Shown piece after piece: positions 10,811 to 22,510 of a DNA stretch of 64,000 nt. The position numbers and the translations under genes were made by a program. Below the pieces are notes generated by a model, which worked only from the letters and a program-made list of their open reading frames with translations, searched no databases and was not told where the DNA came from. This DNA comes from Panicum virgatum (Eukaryota > Streptophyta > Magnoliopsida > Poales > Poaceae): positions 43,675,607-43,739,606 of the forward strand of contig NC_053150.1 of the NCBI RefSeq assembly GCF_016808335.1. The letters run 5' to 3'. How positions within the stretch are numbered: position 1 is the first letter of the stretch; the number at the start of each line of letters is the position of its first letter.

Positions 10811-12827
10811 TGTAACACCCTAACTTTAAATTTCTGTATTTGTTAATAAATTAATGGGCTTAATTTAATTTTTCTAAGGCTTATTGTGTTTAGTATGGCA
10901 TTTAATTCACTTTTGTTTCACAAGTAATTAAAATTTGACTAAGTTTAAAATTTTGTGTTGCATTCATGCTGGAGCCTTGTTTTATTGAGTGTTAGATTTG
11001 AATTCAAATTCAATTTTGAATTCAAATAGATTTGATTGAGTTAGTTTGAATAGGAAGAGAAATAGAAATAGAAATAGAAAGAGAAAGAAAAACTAGAACC
11101 CAGCCCAAACCCACCAGGCAGCCCATCAAACCAAACCCAAAGCCCGGTCCGCTGGTTTCCCCTCTCCACCGCGGCCCACCTCCCTCTCTGGCCCGGCCCG
11201 CAGAGGTCCGCGCCCCCCAGCCCAGCCAGCCCGACCCAGCGCCGCACTCCGCTTCGGCCTGCTTGGCCCACAGCAGCCCGACTCGCTCCCCGCACTCGGC
11301 CCATGCCGCGGCCTGCCCCGCCCGCTCGCCTCGCGCCCATAGAGCGCGCCGCCCCGCTGCAACCTGGACCCACCCGTCGGATGTTTCCCCTTCCTCCGCC
11401 CGCGAACGTCGCACCTGCTCTGTTTTGCTTCCAACCCGGACGCCCGCTGCGCCGTGGACCGCCGGCCCCGTAGGACCCATTGAGCAGCCTCCCGAGAACG
11501 TCCTCCTTCTAGAAACCCCATCCCGAGCCTGAATCCCGCAGAACCGCGCCGAATTCCGTTTTCTCCGCGCGTACGGATCCGAGCGCAATCCCCGCGATGG
11601 CCACGGCGGGCACGCGTTTCCAAGATCTCCGGACCCTTCTTAAGTGGCCGTGACCCCCTCCTGCGCCCCATCCCCACATCACAGCGCCGCCCTGCTAACC
11701 CTAGCCGCCGCTTCCGCGTAGCACCGCCCGCCGCTTTGCGCCGCCGTGCCGAGCCGCGGCGCCGTCACTACTCCGCCGCACCAGGGCCCCGTCCAAGGAG
11801 CGCTCCGGCTCCGCCTTGACCTCTGGAGTTTCCCCGGGCCCGCTGCACTCTGCTCCGACCCCTGCATCAACCTCGACGCCGATCTCCGCCACACGCCGCC
11901 GCGGAACCCCTTCGCCGGCGCCGCTACATCACTTCTCCGTCCGCTACAGCCCCTCGGTGAGCATCCCAGAGCTCCACGCCTCCGTTTGCGCCACTCCAAT
12001 TAGACCGTAGGCTGCTCTGGCACGCCGAGCACCCCGCGCGCCGGCGATGCTCCGCCGCGCGCACCCTGCACCGTCGCGCACGCCGCCCGAGCCCCTGTCG
12101 AGCCCCGCTCGGAGCCCCAGTAGACTACGCATGCCACGTACAAGCCCCAGGGCCAAGCCGCTGTCCAAACCTGCCACGGGAACGCCGGATTTAGGCGTCT
12201 CCGGCGAGGCGCCGCCGCGGGAAAGGCTTCCCGGCAACCAGCGCCGCCGCCGTCGCCCCCTTTCGCCCTGAGCCGTTAGATCCCGAATCAACGGCCCCGA
12301 TTAGATTGAGGGCCGATCCGATCTGATCCGCCAGATCGCGATCTGATGGCCCAGAATCAAAGATACCGGTTCGGCCGGTACTTTTTGCTAAAGAGCCCTT
12401 TAGTTTTCCGAGATTCAACCCGCAGTCCTAGCACGTTGAAAATATTTATGTCCAGGTCCAGTTTTTTTAGCACTTAACACCCTGAGCTTTCCAGATTTCA
12501 AACCCGCCGTCCAGAGCCGTTGGTTTTGCACGATAGCCCTTAGATTTAATGTTTATTTACGTTTTAGTCCTCGGTTTTAGCAGAAAAGCCCCTGAAACTT
12601 CAGTTTTATTACAAATAAGCCCCTAGAACTTGTTTTTAGCCCAGAAAATGCGTTTTAGCTCCGTTTTTAGCGTTCTTTATATCCACGCGATCGTTGTGAC
12701 GCGTAGAATAGTTCTAGAATAGTTTTGTGTGCTGTTTTCATGTATTGATGTACTGTTTCTTAGTTTTTGTTGATGTTTGCCGGTATGCTTATTTTGTGCA
12801 TTGTTTTGGCCATGTGTTCGTGAGTAG

Positions 12828-12917
12828 ACGTTGATCCATCCGAGGAGCCCCAGTACCAGTACCCGGAGCAGCCGTCTTCGGAGCACTTTGAGCAGCAGCA
12901 GGAGCAGTACGAGGAAG
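12828..12917 (+). CDS. Putative acidic exon of the LTR mini-ORF, element B 5' LTR
   Basis: A 90-base exon-like segment follows GTGAGTAG and precedes the GC donor GAAG|GCAAGT, phase 1 at both ends. The frame is E/Q/Y-rich (EEPQYQYPEQPSSEHFEQQQ) and ends EQYEE. It would be joined to 13966 by removing a 1048-bp GC-AG intron (12918-13965). The upstream reading frame has no clear ATG, so how it would be translated is unresolved. Confidence 0.46.
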
Positions 12918-13965
12918 GCAAGTATAACATGAACAACCCATCACTTTTAAATACATTTTCATACTGCATTTTAATACTGTAAGCCTTTAAGGATTTCCTA
13001 GCCACTTTATATCCTTTATATATATCCTTGGGTTGCATTATGGTTAGTTGTGCTAGGTTGCTGCGCTATAACACACTTTGGTCCTTTGTAATTAAATTGA
13101 TTAATGTTTTACTTGAACTTAATTCTGAGAGTGGCACTCTGTGTGGCTTGAGTGGCTCACGTCTCGTTAAAATTGGCTTTTGTTAGAAACATGGTTTAGG
13201 GGGCCAGCACGGTGCTTAGTGCTTGGTTGGCCACTCTCCATAAGGACCGGTTCATAGAGCGACAACCTGGGACAACAGCGCTACCACAAGGCTAGAATGG
13301 GATAGACTTGGCGTAATAATTAGATCTTTTTGGTTTGGAGTAACTTACCTGCGGGGCAAGAGTAGTAAGCTTCAATGGTCCCTGCTCCTCCGGCTTGGTC
13401 TGTGCTTGGATTGCGCTCCTGTGCTTGTACCCCCGGAGGTGGGCCCCATCGTCGCCGACCTAACTCTCGCGGTTACGCCTTACCAACGAGATTCTTTTTA
13501 AAGGCCTCGTAGTGAGTCGCTGGCCATCTCACCTAAGGAAGTGTGATGAACAACTGGCGTAGCTCACGACTTGTGGGTAAAGATGTGCAACCTCTGCAGA
13601 GTGTAAAACTGGTATACTAGCCGTGCTCACGGTTATGATCGGCCCAGATCCTCCTTTTGATTAGTGAAGTTATCTCCTTCCGACGAGGGAGGTGCTTCTC
13701 GGGGTTACCTTGGTGGCTTGGTCTTGGTTTGGTTCTCAGTAGTAGTATGATTAAACTTGATTAATTACTATGTAACTGGGTTAATGGTAATTCATCAACT
13801 AGTAGTAAATAGCTTAAATAAAATCTGCCAACACTTAAAAGCTAGTGCAGTTGAGTCAGCCAGCCTAGAGCCTCATAGTTTGTGTTATACTTGTTGAGTA
13901 CAAGTTGTGTACTCACTCTTGCCTCTTCTCTACTTTTTCCTCTTGGCTACGCTACTGCTGCTCAG

Positions 13966-14021
13966 TTCCTGCCGACACGAGGGAGTTCGTCCAGCGCTAC
14001 CAGGACTACGAGGACTTCTAG
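13966..14021 (+). CDS. Putative last exon of the LTR mini-ORF, element B 5' LTR
   Basis: Following CTGCTGCTCAG, the phase-compatible frame reads to TAG at 14019-14021 and includes REFVQRYQDYEDF, as acidic and Y/Q-rich as the preceding exon. The hairpin GAGTACA-AGT-TGTGTACTC at 13896-13914 lies about 50 bases upstream. Confidence 0.43.
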
Positions 14022-14282
14022 GTGCTTCGTCTCCCAGTCGACGTCCCTGTGGCGCCCTGCTTCAGCTTCGGAGAGCTTTTATCGTATTTTGTACTTCGCT
14101 TCCGCTGTATCAGACATTTTTGTCATTATTGTAATAAATAACATTCGTATTCGCTTTATTATGTCTTTTACGTGATATGTGCTATGATATACTGTTCATT
14201 CTGTTGTATATACGTGTGACTTGATCCTGGCACGTATATGATTGCTCGGTTTATGTTCTTTTATAAACCGGGTGTTACAGAG

Positions 14283-14295
14283 TGGTATCAGAGCC
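14283..14295 (+). other. Primer binding site of element B
   Basis: TGGTATCAGAGCC three bases after the 5' LTR end; complementary to the tRNA-Met 3' end. Confidence 0.93.
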
Positions 14296-14849
14296 ATATC
14301 GACTGTAGGACGAAGCCTAGATAGAACTGGTCGAGTTTTAGGACTTCTTCTCTCCAATCCTTGACTGCTGAAACTATTTTACTATTATACCCCTTGACTT
14401 CTTTGACTTTTTACCCTTCTTGCCTTGATTTCTCTCTCTGAAGAATAGTTTCGTAGATTTTGGCCTGAATCAGTCATCTGACCACCATGAGCATAGCTAG
14501 GTGACCTTTTTACAATAAAACGATAGCACGTTCTGCGACGCGTTGTGTTAGTCGAGTCTTTTGCTAAACTCGGCTAAGTCGTGAAAATTGTCTGCTTGTT
14601 ATTATGCTACATGTTTGATTTGGATCTTTGACTGATTGCATAGCTTAGTAGTTTAAATTTGCTTAAAGAAAATCACTCAGATGTTAAAGTTAACTAATTA
14701 ATAAAATGAGTTAGATCGTTGGGGGTAAAACAGTCAACTCTATCCTGTCTACTTTATCATGGCTGAGTCTTTTTCCGTAAAAAGTTATCATATCCATCTG
14801 AGTTTATTCCTGCAATATCCTTACTCGTGAAATCTTTTGTTCAAATCAG
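14296..14849 (+). other. Untranslated leader of element B
   Basis: This 554-base leader has no ORF of note and is nearly identical to the leader of H (56631-57186). It ends TTTTGTTCAAATCAG directly before the gag ATG, which resembles a 3' splice site. Confidence 0.8.
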
Positions 14850-17800
14850 ATGGTGAACACCAGGAGCACCGGTTCAGGTTCTGGCCAGCAGCAGGGTCAG
14901 AACAACCAGGGTACTGGGATCCCGATGCCTCCACCCTTGACTCCGGAGCAGTACTTCCAGCTCCAGATGCAGATGATGGCCACCCTGAACAACACTGTTC
15001 AGGCTCTTCAGCACGCTCACACTCAGCCTCCGCCTCCTCCACCGCCGCAGCCTCGCGACAGGCGTGCTGAGTTCCTGAGGGGTCACCCGCCGACGTTTTC
15101 TCACACGTCCGACCCTCTTCAGGCTGACGACTGGCTCCGTGCAGTGGAGCGTCAGCTGGACATCGCCCAGTGCGATGATCGTGAGCGCGTCTTGTACGCA
15201 GCAGGACAGCTGCGAGGGGCAGCTTTGGACTGGTGGGAGTCCCACCCAGTTCACGACCGCGAGGCTCTCACTTGGCTCCAGTTCCGAGAGCGTTTCCGCA
15301 GCCACAACGTCCCCGCGGGCGTTATGAAGATGAAGCAGAAGGAGTTCCTTGCACTGAAGCAGGGGACTATGTCGGTCACGGAGTATCGTGATCGTTTTCT
15401 TCAGCTGGCACGCTACGCCCCTGCCGAGGTTGCGGATGACCGCAAGAAGCAGGAGCACTTCATGGAGGGTCTTGAGGACTACCTCCAGTACGCGCTGCTC
15501 AACCTCCGCTTCGATGACTTCAACCATCTGGTTGACAGTGCGCTCAACACTGAGCGTAAGCACTTGGAGATGGAGGACAAGAAGAGGAAGGTTGTTCCCG
15601 TTGCTTCCGGCAGCAACACTCGTCCACGACTCCAGCAGCCCCAGCAGTACCAGCCTCAGTACCGGCCTCCTCAGCAGTACCAGCAGAGGCCACCGCAGCA
15701 GTACCCGCCTCGACAGCAGCAGGCAGGTCAGGGTCAGAGGTTACCAGCACCTCCGGCTCGTACTGCTCTACCAGCTCCACCGGCACCGCAGGCTCCATGT
15801 CCGGCAGCTCCTACCGGACAGCAGGCTCAGGGACCTCCTCGCACCTGCTTTCACTGCGGCCAGCCGGGGCACTACGCCAACGCTTGCCCCCGGAAGGCGC
15901 AGGCGGGACAGCAGGGGCGCCCAGCTCAGCCCAGGGCGCCAGCACAGGGCAGGGTGAACCACGTGACGGCCGAGTCAGCGGCCGAGGCTCCCAACGTGGT
16001 TATTGGTACGTTCATGGTTAATTCATATCCAGCTACAGTGCTTTTTGATACTGGTGCTACGCATTCCTTCATTACTCAGTCTTTTGTCGAGCATCATGGT
16101 ATTCATACTAGCACATTAAAGAGGTGCCTGTTAGTATCTTCACCGGGAGGACAGTTGAGGTCTCACACTTACTGCCCGAGAGTCAGTGTTTCTTTGAGGG
16201 GAGTAGAGTTCTGTACTGATCTGATGGTGCTAGACACCAAGGGCATTGATGTCATTCAGAGGACAGTCTTGCTATCAGCTTCCAGTGGCCAAGAGGTTGT
16301 TATCAGTGCAGTAGAGCCTTCTGGATTTCTTCATCAGATGGAGGCTAGACCCACGGACGGTATTCGCGTGGTGTCTGAATTCCCGGATGTCTTTCCGGAT
16401 GATCTGCCAGGTATGCCGCCGAAACGCGCCATTGAGTTTTGTATTGATCTCTTGCCTGGCACAGCTCCTATTGCAAAGCGGCCCTACCGTATGGCACCTA
16501 TAGAGCATGAAGAAGTAAAGAAGACTATTGATGAGTTGCTAGCCAAGGGCTATATCCGTCGCAGCTTCTCTCCTTGGGCTTTTCCATTGCTGCTAGTAGA
16601 TAAGAAGGATGGCTCGAAGAGGATGTGTGTGGATTATCGGGAGCTGAATGCAGTCACTATCAAGAACAAGCATCCACTGCCCCGTATTGAGGATCTCTTC
16701 GATTTGCTTCGAGGTGCTCGTATATTCTCGAAGATTGATCTTCGTTCGGGATATTTTCAGCTGAGGATCCGTCCTGGGGATATTCCGAAGACGGCATTCA
16801 CCTGCAAGTACGGGCTATATGAGTATACAGTCATGTCCTTCGGCTTGACTAATGCCCCGGCTTTCTTCATGCATCTGATGAACATGGTCTTCATGGATTA
16901 TCTGGATGTCTTTGTGGTGATTTTCTTTGATGATATTCTGATCTTCTCCAAGACAGAAGAAGAGCACGAGGAGCATCTGAGACTCGTATTGCAGAGGCTG
17001 AGAGAGCATCAGTTGTATGCCAAGTTCAGCAAGTGCGAGTTCTGGATTGACGAGGTTCCATTCCTCGGTCATGTTATCTCTCAGGGAGGCATTGCTGTTG
17101 ATCCGAGCAAAGTGAAAGATGTGCTCGAGTGGGAGACACCGCAGACAGTAAAGGAAGTCAGGTCTTTCTTGGGCTTAGCAGGATATTATCGGAGGTTCAT
17201 TGAGAATTTCTCCAAGATCGCGAAGCCTTTGACTTCTTTGCTGGAGAAGAATGTGGCTTTCGTATGGACTGATGAGCGTCAGATGGCCTTTGATGAGCTG
17301 AAGAAGAGGTTGACTACGGCGCCAGTCCTGACTCTGCCAGACCAGACGAAGAGGTTCACGGTATATTGTGATGCTTCGAAGGATGGTCTTGGGTGTGTTC
17401 TGATGCAGGAGGGCAGAGTGATAGCTTATGCTTCACGGCAGCTACGCCGGCATGAGCTGAATTATCCTACTCATGATCTTGAGTTAGCCGCAGTTGTGCA
17501 TGCTCTGAAGATTTGGAGGCATTACTTGTATGGGCAGCGATGTGATATCTACACTGATCACAAGAGCCTCAAGTATATTTTCACGCAGAATGAGCTGAAC
17601 ATGCGGCAGAGAAGATGGCTAGAGTTGGTCAAGGACTATGATCTGGAGATTCACTATCATCCGGGCAAGGCCAATGTTGTAGCAGATGCTTTGAGCAGAA
17701 GGAGTTATGTCAACATGGCCGTTGCTTTCCAGATGCCTCCAGAGTTATGCGAGGAGTTCGAGCAGTTGAGTCTGGGCTTCTTGCATCATACTTCCAGTGC

Positions 17801-19262
17801 AGCATTCGAGGCAGTACCGACTCTAGAGGCAGAGATCAGGCAGCATCAGAAAGATGATGAGAAGCTGCAGGAGATTCGTGAGTTGCTCAAGAAGGGCAAG
17901 GCTCCTCATTTCAGAGAGGATGATCAGGGTACCTTGTGGTACAAGAACCGGATCTGTGTTCCAGATGTGAAGGATCTTCGGAAGTTGATTCTGAGTGAGG
18001 CCCATGATACAGCTTATTCTATTCATCCGGGCAGCACGAAGATGTACTATGATCTGAAGGAACGTTTCTGGTGGTATGGGATGAAGCGTTCAGTGGCAGA
18101 GTACGTGGCTATTTGTGACACCTGTCAGCGTGTCAAGGCTGAGCATCAGAGGCCAGCAGGTCTATTGCAGCCTTTGAAGATTCCAGAGTGGAAATGGGAA
18201 GAAATCACTATGGACTTCATTGTTGGATTGCCTCGTACTCAGAAAGGGTACAACTCCATTTGGGTAGTAGTGGATCGATTGACGAAGGTTGCTCACTTCA
18301 TTCCAGTGAACACTACTTACTCCGGTGCTAGACTTGCAGAGTTGTACATCTCTCGGATTGTCTGCTTGCATGGTGTACCGAAGAAGATCATATCTGACAG
18401 AGGGTCTCAGTTCACTTCTCGGTTCTGGGAGCAGCTCCATGATTCTCTGGATACGAAGCTGCGTTTCAGTACAGCTTATCACCCTCAGACAGATGGGCAG
18501 ACAGAGAGAACCAACCAAGTGTTGGAGGATATGCTGAGAGCTTGTGCCATCCAGTACGGCACTAGTTGGGATAAGTGCCTGTCATTTGCTGAGTTCTCAT
18601 ATAACAACAGCTATCAGGCCAGTCTGAAGAAGTCTCCCTTTGAGGCATTGTATGGCAGAAAGTGCAGGACTCCTCTTTATTGGGATCAGATCGGTGAGAA
18701 GCAGCTCTTTGGCCCTGAGATCATAGATGATGCAGAACAGATGGTTCAGGCTGTGCGAGAAAATCTGAGGATTGCACAGAGCAGGCAGAAGAGCTATGCT
18801 GATGGCAAACGGAGAGACCTGACTTTCAGCATCGGTGATTATGTGTATCTGAAGGTGTCTCCGATGAGAGGAATCCGTAGATTTAATGTCAAAGGGAAGT
18901 TAGCACCTCATTATGTGGGGCCATTCAAGGTGCTAGAGCGGAAAGGCGAAGTTGCTTATCGCCTGGAGTTACCTCTCAGTCTCTCAGGAGTTCATGATGT
19001 CTTCCATATATCTCAGCTGAAGAGGTGTTTGCGAGTACCCGAGGAGCAGGCACCCCTGGATGGAGTCGACGTCCAGGAGGATCTGACTTATACTGAGCAT
19101 CCGGTGAAGATTCTGGAGACATCAGAGAGGGTTACTCGGAACAAGCGCATCAAGATGTGCAGAGTTCAGTGGAGTCACCACAGTGAAGCTGAGGCTACAT
19201 GGGAGCGAGAAGATGAGTTGAAGAAGACATATCCAGATCTCTTTGCTAGCCAGCCCAGCTAA
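14850..19262 (+). CDS. gag-pol: Element B gag-pol polyprotein (1470 aa)
   Basis: It encodes the capsid protein and enzymes that copy element RNA and integrate the DNA. From N to C are: a Q/P-rich start; a retrotransposon capsid domain (about 65-240, motif ALDWWESH); a Q/P/Y-rich linker; zinc knuckle [14 protein letters not shown] (about 333-346); aspartic protease with DTGATHSF (near 400); RT with VDYRELN and FFDD (near 692); RNase H starting VYCDAS (near 838); integrase with an HHCC zinc region and DDE core ([26 protein letters not shown]); and a chromodomain-like tail [16 protein letters not shown]. The start is the first ATG after the leader. A 48-bp in-frame deletion at about 16255 removes the protease ILGMETL segment present in H, so protease function is doubtful. 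The YIDD-type box is FFDD, both aspartates kept. The frame has no stop or frameshift. Confidence 0.95.
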   Translation: MVNTRSTGSGSGQQQGQNNQGTGIPMPPPLTPEQYFQLQMQMMATLNNTVQALQHAHTQPPPPPPPQPRDRRAEFLRGHPPTFSHTSDPLQADDWLRAVERQLDIAQCDDRERVLYAAGQLRGAALDWWESHPVHDREALTWLQFRERFRSHNVPAGVMKMKQKEFLALKQGTMSVTEYRDRFLQLARYAPAEVADDRKKQEHFMEGLEDYLQYALLNLRFDDFNHLVDSALNTERKHLEMEDKKRKVVPVASGSNTRPRLQQPQQYQPQYRPPQQYQQRPPQQYPPRQQQAGQGQRLPAPPARTALPAPPAPQAPCPAAPTGQQAQGPPRTCFHCGQPGHYANACPRKAQAGQQGRPAQPRAPAQGRVNHVTAESAAEAPNVVIGTFMVNSYPATVLFDTGATHSFITQSFVEHHGIHTSTLKRCLLVSSPGGQLRSHTYCPRVSVSLRGVEFCTDLMVLDTKGIDVIQRTVLLSASSGQEVVISAVEPSGFLHQMEARPTDGIRVVSEFPDVFPDDLPGMPPKRAIEFCIDLLPGTAPIAKRPYRMAPIEHEEVKKTIDELLAKGYIRRSFSPWAFPLLLVDKKDGSKRMCVDYRELNAVTIKNKHPLPRIEDLFDLLRGARIFSKIDLRSGYFQLRIRPGDIPKTAFTCKYGLYEYTVMSFGLTNAPAFFMHLMNMVFMDYLDVFVVIFFDDILIFSKTEEEHEEHLRLVLQRLREHQLYAKFSKCEFWIDEVPFLGHVISQGGIAVDPSKVKDVLEWETPQTVKEVRSFLGLAGYYRRFIENFSKIAKPLTSLLEKNVAFVWTDERQMAFDELKKRLTTAPVLTLPDQTKRFTVYCDASKDGLGCVLMQEGRVIAYASRQLRRHELNYPTHDLELAAVVHALKIWRHYLYGQRCDIYTDHKSLKYIFTQNELNMRQRRWLELVKDYDLEIHYHPGKANVVADALSRRSYVNMAVAFQMPPELCEEFEQLSLGFLHHTSSAAFEAVPTLEAEIRQHQKDDEKLQEIRELLKKGKAPHFREDDQGTLWYKNRICVPDVKDLRKLILSEAHDTAYSIHPGSTKMYYDLKERFWWYGMKRSVAEYVAICDTCQRVKAEHQRPAGLLQPLKIPEWKWEEITMDFIVGLPRTQKGYNSIWVVVDRLTKVAHFIPVNTTYSGARLAELYISRIVCLHGVPKKIISDRGSQFTSRFWEQLHDSLDTKLRFSTAYHPQTDGQTERTNQVLEDMLRACAIQYGTSWDKCLSFAEFSYNNSYQASLKKSPFEALYGRKCRTPLYWDQIGEKQLFGPEIIDDAEQMVQAVRENLRIAQSRQKSYADGKRRDLTFSIGDYVYLKVSPMRGIRRFNVKGKLAPHYVGPFKVLERKGEVAYRLELPLSLSGVHDVFHISQLKRCLRVPEEQAPLDGVDVQEDLTYTEHPVKILETSERVTRNKRIKMCRVQWSHHSEAEATWEREDELKKTYPDLFASQPS

Positions 19263-19298
19263 ATCTCGGGGACGAGATTTCTTTAAGGGGGTAGGGTA
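19261..19298 (+). promoter_or_regulatory. Element B pre-PPT hairpin and polypurine tract
   Basis: Overlapping the stop codon, a perfect 8-bp hairpin AAATCTCG-GGGA-CGAGATTT (19261-19280) is followed by TTAAGGGGGTAGGG, the plus-strand primer, directly before the 3' LTR. Equivalent hairpins in C and E carry a compensating G-C for A-T outer pair. Confidence 0.8.
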
Positions 19299-21316
19299 TG
19301 TAACACCCTAACTTTAAATTTCTGTATTTGTTAATAAATTAATGGGCTTAATTTAATTTTTCTAAGGCTTATTGTGTTTAGTATGGCATTTAATTCACTT
19401 TTGTTTCACAAGTAATTAAAATTTGACTAAGTTTAAAATTTTGTGTTGCATTCATGCTGGAGCCTTGTTTTATTGAGTGTTAGATTTGAATTCAAATTCA
19501 ATTTTGAATTCAAATAGATTTGATTGAGTTAGTTTGAATAGGAAGAGAAATAGAAATAGAAATAGAAAGAGAAAGAAAAACTAGAACCCAGCCCAAACCC
19601 ACCAGGCAGCCCATCAAACCAAACCCAAAGCCCGGTCCGCTGGTTTCCCCTCTCCACCGCGGCCCACCTCCCTCTCTGGCCCGGCCCGCAGAGGTCCGCG
19701 CCCCCCAGCCCAGCCAGCCCGACCCAGCGCCGCACTCCGCTTCGGCCTGCTTGGCCCACAGCAGCCCGACTCGCTCCCCGCACTCGGCCCATGCCGCGGC
19801 CTGCCCCGCCCGCTCGCCTCGCGCCCACAGAGCGCGCCGCCCCGCTGCAACCTGGACCCACCCGTCGGATGTTTCCCCTTCCTCCGCCCGCGAACGTCGC
19901 ACCTGCTCTGTTTTGCTTCCAACCCTGGACGCCCGCTGCGCCGTGGACCGCCGGCCCCGTAGGACCCATTGAGCAGCCTCCCGAGAGCGTCCTCCTTCTA
20001 GAAACCCCATCCCGAGCCTGAATCCCGCAGAACCGCGCCGAATTCCGTTTTCTCCGCGCGTACGGATCCGAGCGCAATCCCCGCAATGGCCACGGCGGGC
20101 ACGCGTTTCCAAGATCTCCGGACCCTTCTTAAGTGGCCGTGACCCCCTCCTGCGCCCCATCCCCACATCACAGCGCCGCCCTGCTAACCCTAGCCGCCGC
20201 TTCCGCGTAGCACCGCCCGCCGCTTTGCGCCGCCGTGCCGAGCCGCGGCGCCGTCACTACTCCGCCGCACCAGGGCCCCGTCCAAGGAGCGCTCCGGCTC
20301 CGCCTCGACCTCTGGAGTTTCCCCGGGCCCGCTGCACTCTGCTCCGACCCCTGCATCAACCTCGACGCCGATCTCCGCCACACGCCGCCGCGGAACCCCT
20401 TCGCCGGCGCCGCTACATCACTTCTCCGTCCGCTACAGCCCCTCGGTGAGCATCCCAGAGCTCCACGCCTCCGTTTGCGCCACTCCAATTAGACCGTAGG
20501 CTGCTCTGGCACGCCGAGCACCCCGCGCGCCGGCGATGCTCCGCCGCGCGCACCCTGCACCGTCGCGCACGCCGCCCGAGCCCCTGTCGAGCCCCGCTCG
20601 GAGCCCCAGTAGACTACGCATGCCACGTACAAGCCCCAGGGCCAAGCCGCTGTCCAAACCTGCCACGGGAACGCCGGATTTGGGCGTCTCCGGCGAGGCG
20701 CCGCCGCGGGAAAGGCTTCCCGGCAACCAGCGCCGCCGCCGTCGCCCCCTTTCGCCCTGAGCCGTTAGATCCCGAATCAACGGCCCCGATTAGATTGAGG
20801 GCCGATCCGATCTGATCCGCCAGATCGCGATCTGACGGCCCAGAATCAAAGATACCGGTTCGGCCGGTACTTTTTGCTAAAGAGCCCTTTAGTTTTCCGA
20901 GATTCAACCCGCAGTCCTAGCACGTTGAAAATATTTATGTCCAGGTCCAGTTTTTTTAGCACTTAACACCCTGAGCTTTCCAGATTTCAAACCCGCCGTC
21001 CAGAGCCGTTGGTTTTGCACGATAGCCCTTAGATTTAATGTTTATTTACGTTTTAGTCCTCGGTTTTAGCAGAAAAGCCCCTGAAACTTCAGTTTTATTA
21101 CAAATAAGCCCCTAGAACTTGTTTTTAGCCCAGAAAATGCGTTTTAGCTCCGTTTTTAGCGTTCTTTATATCCACGCGATCGTTGTGACGCGTAGAATAG
21201 TTCTAGAATAGTTTTGTGCGCTGTTTTCATGTATTGATGTACTGTTTCTTAGTTTTTGTTGATGTTTGCCGGTATGCTTATTTTGTGCATTGTTTTGGCC
21301 ATGTGTTCGTGAGTAG

Positions 21317-21406
21317 ACGTTGATCCATCCGAGGAGCCCCAGTACCAGTACCCGGAGCAGCCGTCTTCGGAGCACTTTGAGCAGCAGCAGGAGCAGTACG
21401 AGGAAG
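21317..21406 (+). CDS. Putative acidic exon of the LTR mini-ORF, element B 3' LTR
   Basis: Identical in frame and length to 12828-12917, with the same GC donor GAAG|GCAAGT. Confidence 0.44.
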
Positions 21407-22454
21407 GCAAGTATAACATGAACAACCCATCACTTTTAAATACATTTTCATACTGCATTTTAATACTGTAAGCCTTTAAGGATTTCCTAGCCACTTTATA
21501 TCCTTTATATATATCCTTGGGTTGCATTATGGTTAGTTGTGCTAGGTTGCTGCGCTATAACACACTTTGGTCCTTTGTAATTAAATTGATTAATGTTTTA
21601 CTTGAACTTAATTCTGAGAGTGGCACTCTGTGTGGCTTGAGTGGCTCACGTCTCGTTAAAATTGGCTTTTGTTAGAAACATGGTTTAGGGGGCCAGCACG
21701 GTGCTTAGTGCTTGGTTGGCCACTCTCCATAAGGACCGGTTCATAGAGCGACAACCTGGGACAACAGCGCTACCACAAGGCTAGAATGGGATAGACTTGG
21801 CGTAATAATTAGATCTTTTTGGTTTGGAGTAACTTACCTGCGGGGCAAGAGTAGTAAGCTTCAATGGTCCCTGCTCCTCCGGCTTGGTCTGTGCTTGGAT
21901 TGCACTCCTGTGCTTGTACCCCCGGAGGTGGGCCCCATCGTCGCCGACCTAACTCTCGCGGTTACGCCTTACCAACGAGATTCTTTTTAAAGGCCTCGTA
22001 GTGAGTCGCTGGCCATCTCACCTAAGGAAGTGTGATGAACAACTGGCGTAGCTCACGACTTGTGGGTAAAGATGTGCAACCTCTGCAGAGTGTAAAACTG
22101 GTATACTAGCCGTGCTCACGGTTATGAGCGGCCCAGATCCTCCTTTTGATTAGTGAAGTTATCTCCTTCCGACGAGGGAGGTGCTTCTCGGGGTTACCTT
22201 GGTGGCTTGGTCTTGGTTTGGTTCTCAGTAGTAGTATGATTAAACTTGATTAATTACTATGTAACTGGGTTAATGGTAATTCATCAACTAGTAGTAAATA
22301 GCTTAAATAAAATCTGCCAACACTTAAAAGCTAGTGCAGTTGAGTCAGCCAGCCTAGAGCCTCATAGTTTGTGTTATACTTGTTGAGTACAAGTTGTGTA
22401 CTCACTCTTGCCTCTTCTCTACTTTTTCCTCTTGGCTACGCTACTGCTGCTCAG

Positions 22455-22510
22455 TTCCTGCCGACACGAGGGAGTTCGTCCAGCGCTACCAGGACTACGA
22501 GGACTTCTAG
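22455..22510 (+). CDS. Putative last exon of the LTR mini-ORF, element B 3' LTR
   Basis: Copy of 13966-14021 ending in TAG at 22508-22510, preceded by the same hairpin and acceptor. Confidence 0.42.

Larger units (their letters stand above)
10811..14279 (+). repeat. 5' LTR of element B (3469 bp)
   Basis: It begins TGTAACACCC and ends GGTGTTACA. An AT-rich first 0.25 kb is followed by a GC-rich CpG-dense core (about 11100-12350), then AT-rich DNA holding the mini-ORF exons. A donor-like CTCG|GTGAG lies at 11956/11957. No other gene is supported; the many core ORFs on both strands lack recognisable domains and ATG starts. Confidence 0.95.

Noticed and set aside
11022..12418. ORFs of 60-188 codons on both strands in the GC core of the B LTR, repeated at 19510-20907
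   Set aside because: Repeated only because the LTR is duplicated; no domain, many lack ATG, composition-driven.
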